A DNA stretch of 64,000 nucleotides from Rhizobium hidalgonense (GCF_002914525.1 NZ_LODW01000054.1:43058-107057); one strand, 5' to 3'. Numbered from the stretch's first letter, positions 29,715 to 39,724 are shown. A program made the numbers and translations. Notes: generated by a model from the sequence alone, not told the origin.

Positions 29715-31205
29715 ATGTCAGCAAAGTTCGAAATCTCATTTTCAAAGTCGGCAAAGCTCACTGGCGGCCTGGCGATCCTGTTGAAGACGGCAGAAGCCGA
29801 CCGCGCTGCGGGCGCCGGCGCAGCCGATCCGGCAGGCGTGATCGCCAAGGCGGCCAGGATCGCCCGATTCTCCGCGAAATCCATGAGCGCGCTGGATATC
29901 GTCGCCCCGGAAGGCGCATCCGTCGAGCGTATCGTCGTCATCGGGCTTGGCAAGGCCGCCGACCTCACCGCCTATGATTGGCTGAAAGCCGGCGGTACCG
30001 CGGCAGCGAGAATCAAGAATACCGACAAGGCTGCCGTCTTCATCGACGTGCCCGGCCTTCAAATGAGCGCGCGGGCTGCCGCCGATTTCGCGCTCGGCAT
30101 GCTGCTGCGCGCCTATAGTTTCGATACCTACAAGACGAAGAAGAGTGACGACGAGGAAAAGGCGGCGAAATCCGTCAAGGTAACGATTGTTACCGCCGAT
30201 CCGGCCGGCGCCAAGAAGGCGGTTTCCGATTCCGAAGCGATCGCCGGCGGCGTCAATCTTGCCCGTGACCTCGTCAACGAACCGCCGAACGTGCTCGGCC
30301 CGGTCGAGTTCGCCGCCAAGGCGAAGGAGCTGGAAAAGCTTGGCGTCGACGTGGAGATCCTGACGGAGAAGGAAATGCGCCGTCTCGGCATGGGCGCCCT
30401 TCTTGGCGTTGCCCAGGGTTCCGTGCGCCCGCCACGCCTGGCGGTGATGCAGTGGAAGGGCGGCAAAGCCAAGGATCGTCCCGTCGCCTTCATCGGCAAG
30501 GGCGTCGTCTTCGATACCGGCGGCATTTCGATCAAGCCCGCCGCCGGCATGGAGGACATGAAGGGCGATATGGGTGGCGCCGCGGCCGTCACCGGCCTCA
30601 TGCATGTGCTCGCCTCGCGCAAGGCCGCCGTCAACGCCGTCGGCATCATCGGCCTGGTCGAAAATATGCCTGACGGCAACGCCCAGCGTCCCGGCGATAT
30701 CGTCACCTCGATGTCCGGCCAGACGATCGAGGTGATCAATACCGATGCCGAAGGTCGTCTCGTGCTCTGCGATGCGCTCTGGTACTGCAACGATCGTTTC
30801 AAGCCGCAATTCATGATCAATCTCGCCACGCTGACCGGCGCGATCGTCGTGGCGCTCGGCAATGTTCACGCCGGCCTGTTTTCCAATGACGATCAGCTTT
30901 CCGCCCAGCTGACGGCCGCCGGCCTTTCCACAAACGAGAAGCTCTGGCGCATGCCGCTCGGCAAGGATTACGACAAGCTGATCGACAGCAAGTTCGCCGA
31001 CATGAAGAACACCGGCGGCCGGCAGGCGGGTTCGATCACCGCTGCGCATTTCATCAAGCGCTTCGTGCAGGACACGCCCTGGGCGCATCTCGATATCGCC
31101 GGCACGGCGATGGGCTCGCCGCAGGACGAGATCAACCAGTCCTGGGGTTCCGGTTTCGGCGTACGCCTGCTCGACGAGCTCGTTCGCGCCCATTATGAAT
31201 CCTGA
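29715..31205 (+). CDS. pepA: Leucyl aminopeptidase (M17)
   Basis: PepA is a cytoplasmic two-metal aminopeptidase that removes N-terminal residues; E. coli PepA also binds DNA. From ATG 29715 ([18 protein letters not shown]) it is 496 residues. The C-terminal catalytic domain shows [19 protein letters not shown] (Lys and Asp ligands), [11 protein letters not shown] and the NTDAEGRL signature. The stop overlaps the holC start as TGATG, a pairing common in proteobacteria. Confidence 0.97.
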   Translation: MSAKFEISFSKSAKLTGGLAILLKTAEADRAAGAGAADPAGVIAKAARIARFSAKSMSALDIVAPEGASVERIVVIGLGKAADLTAYDWLKAGGTAAARIKNTDKAAVFIDVPGLQMSARAAADFALGMLLRAYSFDTYKTKKSDDEEKAAKSVKVTIVTADPAGAKKAVSDSEAIAGGVNLARDLVNEPPNVLGPVEFAAKAKELEKLGVDVEILTEKEMRRLGMGALLGVAQGSVRPPRLAVMQWKGGKAKDRPVAFIGKGVVFDTGGISIKPAAGMEDMKGDMGGAAAVTGLMHVLASRKAAVNAVGIIGLVENMPDGNAQRPGDIVTSMSGQTIEVINTDAEGRLVLCDALWYCNDRFKPQFMINLATLTGAIVVALGNVHAGLFSNDDQLSAQLTAAGLSTNEKLWRMPLGKDYDKLIDSKFADMKNTGGRQAGSITAAHFIKRFVQDTPWAHLDIAGTAMGSPQDEINQSWGSGFGVRLLDELVRAHYES

Positions 31206-31654
31206 TGACGGACGTTCTCTTTTATCATCTGACCGAAACCAGGCTGGAAGACGCGCTTCCGCCGCTGATCGACAAAAGCGTCGAGCGCGGCTGGCGCGTC
31301 GCCGTCCAGACCCGCGAGGCAGCACGGCGCGATGCTCTCGACGCGCATCTCTGGACGTTCCGCGAGGAGAGCTTCCTGCCGCACGGCACCGACGAGGGCG
31401 ATTTTGCCGAAAGCCAGCCGGTGCTCTTGACGGTGACATCAGACAATGCCAATGCGGCGACCGTGCGTTTCATCATCGACGGCGCCGAACCGCCGCCGGT
31501 CGATGCCTATGAACGCGTCGTCTTCATGTTCGACGGTCACGACCAGCCGCAACTGGAGGCCGCCCGGGCGCAATGGAAGAAGCTGAAAAGCGAGGGGCAT
31601 AATCTCACCTATTGGCAGCAGACCCCGGAAGGGCGGTGGGAAAAGAAGGCTTGA
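31205..31654 (+). CDS. holC: DNA polymerase III chi subunit
   Basis: Chi links the clamp loader to single-stranded DNA-binding protein. The 149-residue protein starts [20 protein letters not shown] and contains LWTFREESFLPHG and RVVFMFDGHDQPQLEAAR, characteristic of HolC. It is coupled to pepA by a one-base overlap and ends close to the convergent GrpB-family gene. Confidence 0.93.
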   Translation: MTDVLFYHLTETRLEDALPPLIDKSVERGWRVAVQTREAARRDALDAHLWTFREESFLPHGTDEGDFAESQPVLLTVTSDNANAATVRFIIDGAEPPPVDAYERVVFMFDGHDQPQLEAARAQWKKLKSEGHNLTYWQQTPEGRWEKKA

Positions 31655-31663
31655 ATTCGGGCC

Positions 31664-32212
31664 TCAGGCCAAACCGGCCTCGGTCAGAACCTTGTCGATG
31701 AAATCCTTCTTTGCGCCGGTATAGGCCGCGCGGCTCTCGGCGAATTTCTGCGCAAGGCCGATCTTCAATTCCTCATAGGCCAGCGCCAGCGGGGGATCGT
31801 TTTGCAGCCTGTCGCGGAAGAAGATGTTCCGCCTCCAGTTGAAACCTTGATATTCGACGACATGGGCGAGATGCGTGCGCGTCTCGCCGAGGACGCCTCG
31901 GCCGAAGAGGTGGTCGTCAGGCACGATATCCGCACCGGCATAATCGTAACCGATCTCATCCATCGGTCCGATACAGGCAAGCCCATCGTCGAGCCGCGGG
32001 ACGCCAACCAGGATGTCGATGATCGGCTTTGCTTTGATGCCTGGAATGGCGGTGCTGCCGAAATGCTGGATATCGAGCGCCAGGGGGCCAAGCGCATCGC
32101 GAATCCTGGTCTCCTCCAGCAGATTGATCTCGCGCCATTTCGTATTGTGGTCAGAAAGTCTGACCGCCAGATGCGGGACGCCCAATCCAAACGATTCATC
32201 CTGCTGCTGCAT
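31664..32212 (-). CDS. GrpB family protein (UPF0157, nucleotidyltransferase-like)
   Basis: The 182-residue protein has the GrpB/UPF0157 fold of the nucleotidyltransferase superfamily. Visible motifs are LDIQHFGSTAIPGIKAKPIIDILVG, split by the family G-S-T and D-x-D positions (HFGSTAIPG; IIDILVG), and RTHLAHVVEYQG. Its biochemical role is unproven. The start is ATG 32212 (MQQQDESFGLG). It is flanked by holC (convergent) and a region of palindromic repeats upstream. Confidence 0.88.
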   Translation of the reverse strand: MQQQDESFGLGVPHLAVRLSDHNTKWREINLLEETRIRDALGPLALDIQHFGSTAIPGIKAKPIIDILVGVPRLDDGLACIGPMDEIGYDYAGADIVPDDHLFGRGVLGETRTHLAHVVEYQGFNWRRNIFFRDRLQNDPPLALAYEELKIGLAQKFAESRAAYTGAKKDFIDKVLTEAGLA

Positions 32213-32230
32213 GGAAACGGCCTTCGAGCG

Positions 32231-32322
32231 TTAATGCATGACGCCCTGAAGTGTGCAGCGGTTCCGAGGGATAACGATATGCATAAAAGCGTGTCGCATC
32301 AATCAAGCGTGATGCGGCACGC
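32231..32322. repeat. Two adjacent palindromic repeats upstream of the GrpB gene
   Basis: The first has arms TTAATGCAT (32231-32239) and ATATGCATAA (32277-32286) around a GAAGTGTGCAGCGGTTCC core related to the AAAAGTG...GCGGTTTT family. The second is a 13-bp stem, GCGTGTCGCATCA (32289-32301) with TGATGCGGCACGC (32310-32322), with one G-T mismatch and an 8-nt loop. Confidence 0.7.
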
Positions 32323-32379
32323 CTAGTGTCGCTACTTTAGCGTTGCGCAGAGGCACTGGCATCTGCCGGTGAAGGCAGC

Positions 32380-33303
32380 TCAGTCGTGGAACGCCTCCAC
32401 GAATTTCCGCTTGCCGAGCATGAAGGCGTCGGCGACGTGGCGCAGCGGCGCCAGATCGACGTCCGATGTGCCGGCTTTGACGATTTCGGCGAAACGGCGG
32501 TAAAGCGAGGGATATTCCTGCTCCGGCTCGGCGAATGTCAGCGTGCCGTCGATGGAAAGCTTGGCGCCGCCTTCGGCGAGCACCATCTGGCCGGCTGCCG
32601 TTTCAGCGACGATGTCCCAGCTCTGCTTGCCGGTCTGGCGCCAGTCGAATTCAGCATGAACCGGCAGGCCGTCGGCGTCGCGGAAATGGATGTCGGCAGC
32701 GATTGGTGCATCGCGGTTTTCGGGGAATTCGAGCACGGCTCCGGTGATGAAGAGCCGCGGCAGGATATGGGTGACGATCGACAGCGCGTTAATGCCGGGA
32801 TCGAAAACCCCAAGGCCGCCAGCCTGCCAGATCCAATCCTGGTTCGGATGCCAGTGGCGGACATCCTCCTTCCAGATCACATGCACACTTTTGATCGTCG
32901 TCGACCCCAGGAACGCCTTGGCGGCCTCGACGCCCGGCGCATAGCGCGAATGCCAGCTGGCAAACAGCGATGCGCCTTGCTTTGCGGCAAGCGCCTCGAG
33001 ATCAGCCACTTCGCTCAGCGTTGCGCCGGGCGGCTTTTCCAGAAACACATGCTTGCCGGCGGCGAGCGCCTTGTAGGCCGCTTCGTAGCGATATTGCGGT
33101 GGCATGCAGAGCGAGACCGCATCGATCGACGGCTCGGCGTCGAGCATCGCCTCGATCGTCGTATAGCTGTTGATGCCTTCGACCGTGCCATGGCGGCTTG
33201 CCGTCGCGACGAGCTTGAAATCGGCGTTCTTGGCAATGGAAGGGAGGTGCTGGTCGCGGACGATCTTGCCGACGCCGACGATGGCGAGGTTGATTGGGGA
33301 CAT
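32380..33303 (-). CDS. Gfo/Idh/MocA oxidoreductase, likely D-galactose/L-arabinose 1-dehydrogenase
   Basis: The 307-residue protein has an N-terminal Rossmann fold (AIVGVGKIVRDQHLPSI) and the EKPPGATLSEV catalytic-lysine motif. WKEDVRHWHPNQDWIWQAG and GLGVFDPGINALSIVTHILP follow. These stretches match, from memory, the Azospirillum L-arabinose/D-galactose 1-dehydrogenase family very closely, so it probably oxidises the sugar to the lactone with NAD(P). No other sugar-catabolism genes are adjacent. It is monocistronic, between repeats and a prolyl-oligopeptidase gene. Confidence 0.88.
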   Translation of the reverse strand: MSPINLAIVGVGKIVRDQHLPSIAKNADFKLVATASRHGTVEGINSYTTIEAMLDAEPSIDAVSLCMPPQYRYEAAYKALAAGKHVFLEKPPGATLSEVADLEALAAKQGASLFASWHSRYAPGVEAAKAFLGSTTIKSVHVIWKEDVRHWHPNQDWIWQAGGLGVFDPGINALSIVTHILPRLFITGAVLEFPENRDAPIAADIHFRDADGLPVHAEFDWRQTGKQSWDIVAETAAGQMVLAEGGAKLSIDGTLTFAEPEQEYPSLYRRFAEIVKAGTSDVDLAPLRHVADAFMLGKRKFVEAFHD

Positions 33304-33416
33304 AGTTTCGCTCGAGCCTGTGAAAAGTATGATTTATTGCGCTTCTTTTAGCAGAAACGAGAGCGCCGACAAGCTCTCCCCTTCATTGTCTTCTATCCTA
33401 CCGCATGATCGCCCAT

Positions 33417-35459
33417 CTACCGCATGATAGTTTGGCGAAGGAAGCTGTAACCCATTGCCGCACGGGCGGCGCGCTCTTGTGAATTACCGTCGCCGCCGTG
33501 CCCGCCCGAGCCGAACTCGTGGAAGAACGGCCGGTGCCCGGCTTCCTCCAGCCGCGCGGCGAAGCGGCGCGCATGCGAGGGATGCACCCGGTCGTCATTG
33601 GCGGAGCTTTCGATATAGATTGGCGGATAGGTGATCTCGGTCGCCGGCCCGACATTGTGAAGCGGCGAGTAGCCGAGCATGAAATCCCGGTCCGCTGATA
33701 TCTCCGGATCGCCATATTCGTCCATCCAGGCCTGCCCTGCGCTGAACAGGTGGAAGCGTGTCATGTCGAGCACCGGCACCTGGCACCAGACGGCGCCGAA
33801 ATCCTGCGGATAACGCGTCAGCATCACCCCGGTCAGCAGACCGCCATTGCTGCCACCCTGGCAGGCGATGCGCGACGGCACGGTGTAGCCGCGGGCGACG
33901 AGATCGCGGGCAATGGCGACGAAATCCGCGAACGCCCGGTCTCGCCCCTGCCGCTTGGCGCTGCGATACCAGTCGGGCCCGAATTCGCCGCCGCCGCGGA
34001 TATAGGCCTGCACATAGGCGCCGCCCTGTTGCAGCCAGAGTCCGGTCACGCCGGAATAGCTCGGCGACAGCGAAACATCGAAGCCGCCATAGCCGTAGAG
34101 CAGCACCGGCAGCGCGCCCTTGGTCCATTGCTTCGGCAGGACAAGCCGGTAGGCAACCCTGGTTCCGTCCTCGGAAACCGCCTCCAGCAGTTCGGATGAC
34201 ATATCGGTCGCATCGAAATAGCTGGGCGCTGCGGCGACGAAAATCGGCTCGGCCTCCTTGCTGCGATCCGACAGCTCCAGTCGGTAACAAGCCGGCGGCT
34301 GCAGGAAGCCCTGGCCGATGATGCAGAGCGTATCGTCGCCAAGATGCAGATCCGCATAGAGCGGTCTGAAATGGGCCGTCTGCATGTCCGCCGGCAGCGC
34401 GATCTCGCGCTGTTCGGCATCAGGCTTCGTCAGGTCCAGCACCATGAGACGCGGACGCAGCCGATCGGAGATGATGAAGACGCACCACTCGTGCATCAGC
34501 ATCATCTGCGAGATCGACTGTCCTTCGCCAGGTTGAAACAGGATCCGCTCGGGCCCGAGCGGAACTGTCACCGAGCTTGGATCGAAGCGTTGCAGCACAA
34601 GGCTGCCGGTGGCAACGCGCTCATCGGTCTTTGCCCGCCACAGGCAATGATCGTGATTGAACTGGAAGTCCGCTTCCTTTGGCAGATCGATGCGCCGCTG
34701 GCTGCCGTCGTCGGCGATCAGGAAAGCGCTTGCGACGCCGATCTCATGGCTGGCGACGAAAATGTCGATCAATCCGGCATCGGCCGAATCGCCCGACAGG
34801 GCTGGGTCGATGACGAGATTGTAGCCATAGACGTCCTCGTCGGCGGCCTCGAACATGATCGCGGCCTCTTCCGGCCGCTGCCCGCGCTTCAATCGCCGCC
34901 CGACGCGCGGCCATCCGGAGCGGGTCGCCGAAAATCGGTCGATGGAGCCGAAATAGCAGATCTCGTCGCGACTCAGCCAATTGGCATGCGATCGTGCGGC
35001 CGGCGTATCGAAACCGCCCTCGACGATCTCTTTCCTCTCGGCGTCGAATTCGAGCAGCCGGAGAAGATCGGAGCCGCCGTCCGAAAGCGTGAGCAGCACC
35101 CGCGTCGGTTCCCACGGGCAGGTGACGACGCCGCGCCAGTTCCAGCGCTTGCCTTCACTGACGCAGAAGGCATCGAGATCGAAGACCGGCTCCCAATCGC
35201 CATCCGGCAGTGGCTGCTGGTCGGCAGGCAGACGGAGCCAGACGCCGAGAGGATTGTCCTTGCTCTGCCGGAAATCAAACAGCCACGCACCGCGGCGCAT
35301 CGGGACGATCAGCCTGTCCTGCCGCTCGATCAGCGCCTGGATGGCGTCGCGATCCCTGGCGAATTCCGGTGTTCGCAATGCCGCGTCGGAGCGCGCGTTG
35401 TGTTCGTCGATGAACTGGCGGGTGCGCGGATCGTCGTCCGCTTCGAGATGAAGGTTCAT
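33417..35459 (-). CDS. S9 family prolyl oligopeptidase
   Basis: The 680-residue serine peptidase has a ~400-residue N-terminal beta-propeller that gates entry of short peptides and a C-terminal alpha/beta hydrolase domain. The nucleophile lies in CQGGSNGGLLTG, the Asp in SSANDDRVHPSHA and the His in FGSGGHGGDG. LLYGYGGFDVSLSPSYSG is a standard S9A motif. No signal peptide is visible, so it is probably cytoplasmic. A 12-bp direct repeat spans its last codons and downstream sequence. Confidence 0.94.
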   Translation of the reverse strand: MNLHLEADDDPRTRQFIDEHNARSDAALRTPEFARDRDAIQALIERQDRLIVPMRRGAWLFDFRQSKDNPLGVWLRLPADQQPLPDGDWEPVFDLDAFCVSEGKRWNWRGVVTCPWEPTRVLLTLSDGGSDLLRLLEFDAERKEIVEGGFDTPAARSHANWLSRDEICYFGSIDRFSATRSGWPRVGRRLKRGQRPEEAAIMFEAADEDVYGYNLVIDPALSGDSADAGLIDIFVASHEIGVASAFLIADDGSQRRIDLPKEADFQFNHDHCLWRAKTDERVATGSLVLQRFDPSSVTVPLGPERILFQPGEGQSISQMMLMHEWCVFIISDRLRPRLMVLDLTKPDAEQREIALPADMQTAHFRPLYADLHLGDDTLCIIGQGFLQPPACYRLELSDRSKEAEPIFVAAAPSYFDATDMSSELLEAVSEDGTRVAYRLVLPKQWTKGALPVLLYGYGGFDVSLSPSYSGVTGLWLQQGGAYVQAYIRGGGEFGPDWYRSAKRQGRDRAFADFVAIARDLVARGYTVPSRIACQGGSNGGLLTGVMLTRYPQDFGAVWCQVPVLDMTRFHLFSAGQAWMDEYGDPEISADRDFMLGYSPLHNVGPATEITYPPIYIESSANDDRVHPSHARRFAARLEEAGHRPFFHEFGSGGHGGDGNSQERAARAAMGYSFLRQTIMR

Positions 35460-35528
35460 GTTCGACCTGCCGGCTCCTGTTGACGTCGCAGAGATCTAGG
35501 GAGCCGGTCCGGACTTGGCAACCCGGCT

Positions 35529-36371
35529 TTACCGGGTCGTCACCAAATCGGCCGAGGCGACGAGATTGCTCGGCGCCTGCGTCTTCTTGAATTTCAGTGT
35601 CACGACCTTGTAGCCCTCGGCTTCAAGATCCGAAAGCAGGGTTGGCAGCATCGTCGCCGTGCGCTTATGGATGTCGTGCATCAGGATGATGCCGCGGCCG
35701 CGCTTGTGCAGCAGGTCCATCGTCCGCTGCGTCACGGAAGCCGGCGTGATGGCAAAATAGTCCTTGCTGTCGATATCGACATCCATGACCACCAAGTTGC
35801 GCACGGCAACCGCGGCGCGCAGCCTGTGGCTCTCGGCAAGATAGGGGAAGCGGAAGAAGGAGACGTCGGTTCCCGTCGCCTTGGTCACCGCCAATTCGCC
35901 CTTGACCACCTCGGCCATCGCCGCGTCGAAATCAAGCGAAGTCAGGTTGGCGTGGTCATAGGTGTGGCTGCCGATGGTGTTGCCGTCCTCGGCGACCCTG
36001 CGGGCCAGCGCCGGATGCATTTCGGCCATTTCGCCGACCATCATGAAGGCGCCCTTGACGCCGAACTGGTCGAGGATTGCCAGCACCTTGTCGGTCCGGC
36101 CCGGGATCGGACCGTCGTCGAAGCTCAGGATCACTTCCTTGTCCTGCAGCTTGAGATCGGCAAGCGAGGAAACCTCAAGCGTCCGTCCGGCCAGCTGGTG
36201 CCAGCCCGTCATACGCGGCGCCGCATCGTCGCCGGCATAGGCAAGTTTCCGCCCCTCGGGCGCAATCACCGAAGAGGTCTTGATTGAGGTATCTGGGGCC
36301 TGTTTGGTGGTGCTGCAGGAAGACAGGATGGCCGTGATGGCCATGCAGGACAGAATGAAAAAGCGATGCAT
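35529..36371 (-). CDS. Lipoprotein polysaccharide deacetylase (NodB homology domain)
   Basis: The 280-residue exported protein has a lipobox at LSSC (near residue 19) after a short hydrophobic signal, so it is likely a lipid-anchored periplasmic enzyme. The carbohydrate esterase 4 domain shows ILSFDDGP (catalytic Asp pair), GSHTYDHANL (metal His pair), FRFPY, and LMHDIHKRTATMLP near the end. It probably removes acetyl groups from a cell-wall or surface polysaccharide; the substrate is unknown. It is on the same strand as the prolyl-oligopeptidase gene 69 bp downstream. Confidence 0.92.
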   Translation of the reverse strand: MHRFFILSCMAITAILSSCSTTKQAPDTSIKTSSVIAPEGRKLAYAGDDAAPRMTGWHQLAGRTLEVSSLADLKLQDKEVILSFDDGPIPGRTDKVLAILDQFGVKGAFMMVGEMAEMHPALARRVAEDGNTIGSHTYDHANLTSLDFDAAMAEVVKGELAVTKATGTDVSFFRFPYLAESHRLRAAVAVRNLVVMDVDIDSKDYFAITPASVTQRTMDLLHKRGRGIILMHDIHKRTATMLPTLLSDLEAEGYKVVTLKFKKTQAPSNLVASADLVTTR

Positions 36372-36487
36372 GGAAAGGGCTCAACAAATCGGTAATGAAT
36401 GTTGAGACAACCTTTCGAATTATGGTTAACGATCGGTTGAGATCGGCAGGGATTGTGCTGATACGGCACTTCGCCGCGCTTTCGCCG

Positions 36488-36535
36488 GAGCATGATGCCG
36501 AAAAGTGTGAGCGGTTTCCGGGCGACATCATGCTC
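36488..36535. repeat. Palindromic intergenic element (GAGCATGATG...CATCATGCTC)
   Basis: Perfect 10-bp arms GAGCATGATG (36488-36497) and CATCATGCTC (36526-36535) flank CCGAAAAGTGTGAGCGGTTT. The core recurs at 21094-21112 and 43674-43692. From general knowledge this is a high-copy rhizobial intergenic palindrome. Confidence 0.8.
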
Positions 36536-36556
36536 TACTTCTTTAAAGGCCTGTGG

Positions 36557-38440
36557 CTATCCCGCCATCGCTTCTTCGTATTCGGCCGAAAGCGTCAGCC
36601 ACTCTTCCTCGGCGGCCGCCAGTTTCGCAGCAGCCTCGCCGCGCTGCTTTGCCTTCTCGGCGGCCTTGGCGGGCGTCTTTTCATAGAGGGCCGGATCGCC
36701 GAGTTCCGCGTCAAGCGCCTGGATCTGTTTCTCCAGCTTCGCCGTCAAGGATTCGATTTCGTTTATCTTTTTCCTGAGCGGCGTCAGCGAGGCGCGCTTT
36801 TCCGCATTGAGCTTGCGCTGCTCCGCCTTGGATGTCGCGTCTTCAATTAGCTGCGGCTTTTCTTCTTTTTTTTTACCTGAAGTGACGATCAGGTCGCGGT
36901 ATTCGTCCATGTCGCCTTCGAAGGTGGTCACCGTGCCGCCATTGACCAGCCACAGCCGGTCGACGGTCGCCTCGATCAGATGGCGGTCGTGCGAGATCAG
37001 GATGACGGCGCCTTCATAGTCGTTCAGCGCCTCGATCAGCGCGCGGCGGCTGTCGATGTCGAGGTGGTTTGTGGGTTCGTCGAGGATCAGCAGGTTCGGC
37101 GCGTTGAAGGCGGCAAGCCCCATCAGTAGGCGGGCCTTTTCGCCGCCGGAAAGATCCTTGGCGGCCGTTGCCATCTTCTCGGTCGCAAGCCCCATCTGCG
37201 CGACGCGGGCGCGCACCTTGGCCTCCGGCGCGCCTGGCATCAGCCGGCGCACATGCTCTACCGGCGACTGCTCGGGAATAAGATCGTCGAGCTGGTGCTG
37301 CGCGAAGAAGCCGATCTTCAGGCTTGGCGCGATTTTCACTTCGCCGCTCTCCGGCGCAAGGCGACCGGAGATGAATTTGGCAAAGGTCGACTTGCCGTTG
37401 CCGTTCGAGCCGAGCAGGGCGATGCGGTCGTCATTGTCGATGCGCAGGTTGAGGTTCTTCAGGATCGGATTGCCGGGCTCATAGCCGACAGCGCCGCTCT
37501 GGATGGCGACGATCGGCGAGGCCGGCTGCTTTTCCGGCTCGGGAAAAGTGATCGGCGTGACGTGGTCCTCGATCACTGCGGCGACGGTTCCCATCCGCTC
37601 GAGCGCCTTGACGCGCGATTGCGCCTGCCGCGCCTTGGAAGCCTTGGCCTTGAAGCGATCGATGAAGCTCTGCAGATGTTTCCGCGCCGCCTCGTTCTTG
37701 GCTTTGGCCTTGGTCTGCAGCTCGTCGGCCTCAGCCTTCTGCCGCTCGAACTGGTCGTAGCCGCCGCGATAGAAGGTGAGCTTCTTCTGGTCGAGATGGA
37801 CGATCGAATTGACCGCATTGTTCAGCAAGTCACGGTCGTGGCTGATGATGATGACGGTGTGCGGATAGCGGCGGATATAGTCTTCCAGCCACAATGTGCC
37901 TTCGAGGTCGAGATAGTTGGTCGGCTCGTCGAGCAGAAGCAGGTCCGGTTCGGCAAACAGCACGGCGGCAAGGGCAACGCGCATGCGCCAGCCGCCGGAG
38001 AAGGAGGAGGCGGGGCGGGCCTGCGCCGCCTGGTCGAAGCCAAGACCGGCGAGAATGCTCGCGGCGCGCGCTTCGGCCGAATGCGCGTCGATATCGACGA
38101 GACGCATCTGGATTTCGGCGATGCGGTGCGGATCGGTCGCCGTTTCCGCCTCAGTGACGAGCGCCGTGCGTTCCTTGTCGGCTGAGAGCACGATCTCGAT
38201 CAGCGCGTCCTCGGTTGCCGGTGCTTCCTGCGCCACCTGACCGATGCGCGCGGCCTTCGGGATCGATACCGATCCGGTCTCGGAGCCGAGATCGCCGGTA
38301 ATGACGCGAAACAGCGTCGACTTGCCGGCGCCGTTGCGCCCGACGAGCCCCGCCTTGGTGCCCGAGGGCAGCGAGACGCTGGCATTGTCGAGAAGCAGGC
38401 GCCCGGCGATACGGGCGGAAATGTCGGTAATCGTGATCAT
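36557..38440 (-). CDS. ABC-F family ATPase (Uup/YheS type)
   Basis: The 627-residue soluble protein has two ABC domains and no membrane segments. Walker A motifs are GRNGAGKST (near residue 36) and GSNGNGKST (near 350); signatures are SFSGGWRMR and DLSGGEKAR; both Walker B motifs end LLDEPTN. A charged linker (~235-285) lies between, and the last ~90 residues form a coiled coil. ABC-F proteins act on ribosomes (translation factors or antibiotic protection); which subfamily this belongs to is uncertain. Confidence 0.93.
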   Translation of the reverse strand: MITITDISARIAGRLLLDNASVSLPSGTKAGLVGRNGAGKSTLFRVITGDLGSETGSVSIPKAARIGQVAQEAPATEDALIEIVLSADKERTALVTEAETATDPHRIAEIQMRLVDIDAHSAEARAASILAGLGFDQAAQARPASSFSGGWRMRVALAAVLFAEPDLLLLDEPTNYLDLEGTLWLEDYIRRYPHTVIIISHDRDLLNNAVNSIVHLDQKKLTFYRGGYDQFERQKAEADELQTKAKAKNEAARKHLQSFIDRFKAKASKARQAQSRVKALERMGTVAAVIEDHVTPITFPEPEKQPASPIVAIQSGAVGYEPGNPILKNLNLRIDNDDRIALLGSNGNGKSTFAKFISGRLAPESGEVKIAPSLKIGFFAQHQLDDLIPEQSPVEHVRRLMPGAPEAKVRARVAQMGLATEKMATAAKDLSGGEKARLLMGLAAFNAPNLLILDEPTNHLDIDSRRALIEALNDYEGAVILISHDRHLIEATVDRLWLVNGGTVTTFEGDMDEYRDLIVTSGKKKEEKPQLIEDATSKAEQRKLNAEKRASLTPLRKKINEIESLTAKLEKQIQALDAELGDPALYEKTPAKAAEKAKQRGEAAAKLAAAEEEWLTLSAEYEEAMAG

Positions 38441-38530
38441 GGCCGGCGTTTTGGCCGAAAGAACCCGTTAAGGCAAGAGCTTGTCCCGCGGCAAGATCAC
38501 TTGTCTGTCGCAGGCATGCTTGTCCGCGCC

Positions 38531-39580
38531 TTAGTGGCCGAAAGCCTGCACCGGTCGTCGGGGGTTCGATTGTGCGGCGAGCAACGCCACCCGGGCATTG
38601 GCCTGCAGCTGCCCCGGCGTTGCTGCATCCGTGCTGAGCGCCACGCCGATCGAGATGGTCAGCCTGCCGCGATCTGCCTTGTCCGAGGCCGCAAAGACCA
38701 GATTGTCCTCGACGGAGGCGCGCAGCCGTTCGGCGATAGCAATGGCATCCTGCATGCCGACATTGGCAAACAGCACAGCGAATTCGTCTGCCTCGGTACG
38801 GGCGACGAAGTCGTTCTTCTTCACCGATTTGCGGAAAAGGCCGGCAAGTTTCTTCAGAAGCCTATTGCCGGCCTGGGTGCCGTATGTGTCGTTGAGCTCA
38901 GTGAAATTGTCGATATCGACCATGAACAGCGCACTGCCGGCCGCCCCCTCTTCGCGCTCATAGAGCGCTGATATCACCCGGTTGAGCGCGATGCGGTTGG
39001 GAAGTCCGGTGATCCTGTCGGCCACACTGGCCGATTGCATCGCCGAAATGCCGCGTTCCAGCCTCTCCAGCCGCCTGATGTCATCCTCCAGCCGGGCGCC
39101 GATTTCCGTCTCCGCCGATAGCACTGCCGCAAGCGAGGCGGAGAGATAATCGACCTCGCCGATGAAGGCTGCAAGGCTCTGGTCGTCGTGGCCGGAGACC
39201 GATTTCAGGATCGTGCTGCAGGCGCGCGCAAAGGCGTCTCTGTGCCGCAGTCCTTCCGCAAGCCGCTCCGCCACCTCGCGCAGCATCCGGCTCGCTTCGT
39301 TGCGCGACGCCTCGCCCGCCAGCCCGCAATGGCCGACGAGGCGGTATTTCAGTCCGAGCTCGTCGAGCATTGCCTGTTGCGGCTGGGGCCCAAGTGCGGC
39401 GATATCCTGCGCAAGGCCGGCATTGAGGCCGACGATCGCCTCGTGAAACAGTTCGTAATTGCGCGGCAGCGCGGTGACGTTCAGCCGCGCCAGGTGCTGG
39501 GCGATCTTCTGAATATCGGCCACATCAGCCGGGCGTGCCGCCTCGCGTGGCACCAGTGCATTTGCGCTTGCATTCTGCAT
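38531..39580 (-). CDS. GGDEF-domain protein with degenerate active site
   Basis: The 349-residue cytoplasmic protein has an N-terminal helical region (~1-180, including LNVTALPRNYELFHEAIVG and a likely coiled coil at 160-182) and a C-terminal GGDEF fold (DRITGLPNRIALNRV; MVDIDNFTELNDTYG). The signature at residues 261-267 reads RTEADEF, so the two glycines of RxGGDEF are replaced by Glu-Ala. Synthesis of c-di-GMP is therefore doubtful; a sensory or structural role is possible. It is upstream of the ABC-F gene on the same strand, 90 bp away. Confidence 0.9.
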   Translation of the reverse strand: MQNASANALVPREAARPADVADIQKIAQHLARLNVTALPRNYELFHEAIVGLNAGLAQDIAALGPQPQQAMLDELGLKYRLVGHCGLAGEASRNEASRMLREVAERLAEGLRHRDAFARACSTILKSVSGHDDQSLAAFIGEVDYLSASLAAVLSAETEIGARLEDDIRRLERLERGISAMQSASVADRITGLPNRIALNRVISALYEREEGAAGSALFMVDIDNFTELNDTYGTQAGNRLLKKLAGLFRKSVKKNDFVARTEADEFAVLFANVGMQDAIAIAERLRASVEDNLVFAASDKADRGRLTISIGVALSTDAATPGQLQANARVALLAAQSNPRRPVQAFGH

Positions 39581-39724
39581 GACGATCCCTCGCGATCCGG
39601 CGTTTTCTCCATCTTCCGCTATGCGCGCAAGCTTTTAAGAGACATTGAATTTTTGGTCGGGAAGCGGCGGCTTGGCAGTGGAACTGGCAAAGGCGGTTAA
39701 TTCAGTCTTGATCGCGACCGCCAC

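Noticed and set aside
34344..35483. A 379-codon frame antisense to the prolyl-oligopeptidase
   Set aside because: The opposite strand has the complete S9 catalytic triad; the antisense product shows no motif.
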